Part shown: piece by piece, positions 62,555-64,000 of the stretch
How positions within the stretch are numbered: position 1 is the stretch's first letter
Layout of the letters: every line of letters starts with the position of its first letter
Source of the DNA: Reticulascus tulasneorum
Lineage: Eukaryota; Ascomycota; Sordariomycetes; Glomerellales; Reticulascaceae
Reading direction: 5' to 3'
Length of the DNA: 64,000 bases
Assembly: GCA_001557505.1 (NCBI GenBank)
Contig: LSAX01000003.1
Location: 4,216,001-4,280,000 of the forward strand
Translations under genes and position numbers: made by a program
The notes under the pieces: model-generated
The model's database searches: none
What the model was told of the DNA's origin: nothing
The model's input: the letters and a program-made list of their open reading frames with translations, nothing else

Positions 62555-64000
62555 GATGAACTTCTGCTTCTGATCCAACGGTCCAAATCCCAACCACATC
62601 CACAAACGACACGAGGAACGCACAAAGCATTGGCTTTATACTTTCTGGCCATTTGGTCTGCACCTCCCATGTGGTGACGTCGTGACCCTGGAGTTGGATC
62701 CCGTTCCCTGACGGACCGCCCTCATTGGTCGGCGTGGGTAATAAGGCGGCGTTGATTGGCTAACTTGACCACGAGGTGAGAGCTTTCCTGAGACCTGCAA
62801 ACTCGGCGATGGAACGTTGTGTAGTGGTGGTGGAGATCACGCCACGAGCAGTCTAAGCCGCCCCGGAGGATGCGCATCGTTGTAGACGGACTCCGCGGAT
62901 ACCCATGCAGAACCTTAAAACACTCCCGCGGACACCTGCGTATCTTGTTTACTACCCACACTGTACAAGGCAAGCTAGCCGCTACTATATTGAGGATATA
63001 CACTAGACTGGGTCTATACAAGCCGCAAAGTAACTGGAGATTCTTTTTGTAATCTTGGGTTGCGCCGTGGTATTGGATCCAAGGCTGCCCTGGTTGGGTT
63101 GGGGCTGGGACCGGTTTCTTCAACTCCCGGAGCCGCGGATATATTGAAGACAACCCTTGACAATACATAACCCGATTTATCCAGAACCCATCGTTACAAA
63201 TCGAGCAAGCGACACTGAATTATGACTTGAACATTGTATACAAGACTCATATTGTTGAGCTCATGCTCCTTGCCGGCTGGAGAGTCTTGCAGAATGCATC
63301 TGGGGTCTCCCAAGGAAAGGTGAGGTGTGGCAAGCCGACCAAACTTTGAAGCTATTATATCCGATTAGATTACATAACGTACCAAAAAGTTCTACTAATG
63401 GAAAGCAATGTTTCCTTTGACACTCTTAATGTTATATTTACCGGGATAGATATAAAGTCCCAGTTATATTCAGTTCAGAGACTTTGTTTCCCCGGCACTC
63501 ACTTGCCAGACATAAGATGGTACCGACTAGCTCTCATCGAGGGATGCCATTTCTACCTTTCACGACCCGTGGCTTGGTCCTGACCCTCAATGGCCCAAAT
63601 ACCACAGTCCCAGGGTTGACTTTCTCCACCGATATCCGACCCGGGAGTTAAGTCTCCAAAAATGCATATAGTCTCATTCATCTTTCCTTCAATTTTCTCT
63701 TTTCCTTTCCCCCCATTGTCCATCACACAATACACGTCAACTCGCTCGCACTCCGGCTACCATCTGTTCCCTGCTTGAGATTCTACACTCAACGAACAGG
63801 ATCTACTCGAAACATACCACACACCTAGCAAGAACCGAGTCTCTGCGTATCTTCCGCCCGAAAGGTTGCGTCGAACTACCAGAAACCGTACATCAAGCAA
63901 TAGTTCAAGTACTAGCACTCACTTGAATACATCACCATAGCTGGCCATCAGTGTGGCGTGGCTACTCTATCGATCGCTTGCATTTGCACCCACATCATAG
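62555..64000. other. Promoter of PhoD gene and probable leader of a gene beyond the right edge
   Basis: Next to the PhoD start there are CCAAT-type ATTGG boxes (near 62733 and 62755). From about 63670 to the end the plus strand is pyrimidine-rich, then A/C-rich, like a fungal transcription start and 5-prime leader reading rightwards. No coding start is confirmed inside the window. Confidence 0.4.

Overview
The window looks like nuclear DNA of a filamentous ascomycete (Pezizomycotina, probably a Sordariomycete-type genome). Most genes are split by introns of about 35-125 nt with GT..AG ends, intergenic spaces are 0.5-4.6 kb, and the content is typical of such fungi: HET-domain (heterokaryon incompatibility) proteins, a PTH11-type receptor, a GH11 xylanase, a GPI-type chitin deacetylase and an ABCB drug pump. 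No species is claimed. I assembled gene models by hand by joining reading frames across splice sites and checking that intron phases agree. Seventeen protein genes are supported, plus relics and simple repeats. I recognised no tRNA, rRNA or CRISPR array.

Left part (1-17 kb): a Gfo/Idh/MocA oxidoreductase (minus) lies downstream of a full-size ABCB exporter (minus, 11 exons, 1271 aa). A gene-poor stretch with a degraded HET relic (about 8.7-9.1 kb) follows. Next come a secreted two-module protein (11.3-12.5 kb, plus) and a multi-pass membrane protein gene without a clear start codon (13.0-13.9 kb, minus).

Housekeeping island (16.0-22.9 kb): a Utp12-domain ribosome-biogenesis protein (minus) and a double-bromodomain BET protein, BDF1-like (plus), diverge from a 2.7 kb intergenic region rich in pyrimidine tracts.

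HET island (24.6-38.2 kb): a 1217-aa ankyrin-HET protein, a PTH11/rhodopsin-type 7TM protein, a classical Cys-rich-plus-HET protein, and a protein in which a polytopic membrane region is joined to a HET domain by a spliced junction. Three HET genes and a receptor-like gene within 14 kb is the most notable arrangement here and could be a self/non-self recognition or immune-like module.

Right part (39.5-62.6 kb): mostly extracellular proteins. Two paralogous small Cys-rich GPI-type surface proteins (39.5 kb plus, 46.0 kb minus) share intron positions and phases. Between them lie an F-box-like gene, a long TG microsatellite and a degenerate repeat region. A GH11 xylanase, a flavin monooxygenase, a GPI-type chitin deacetylase and a secreted PhoD-type phosphatase follow. 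The last 1.4 kb looks like promoter and leader sequence for a gene beyond the right edge.
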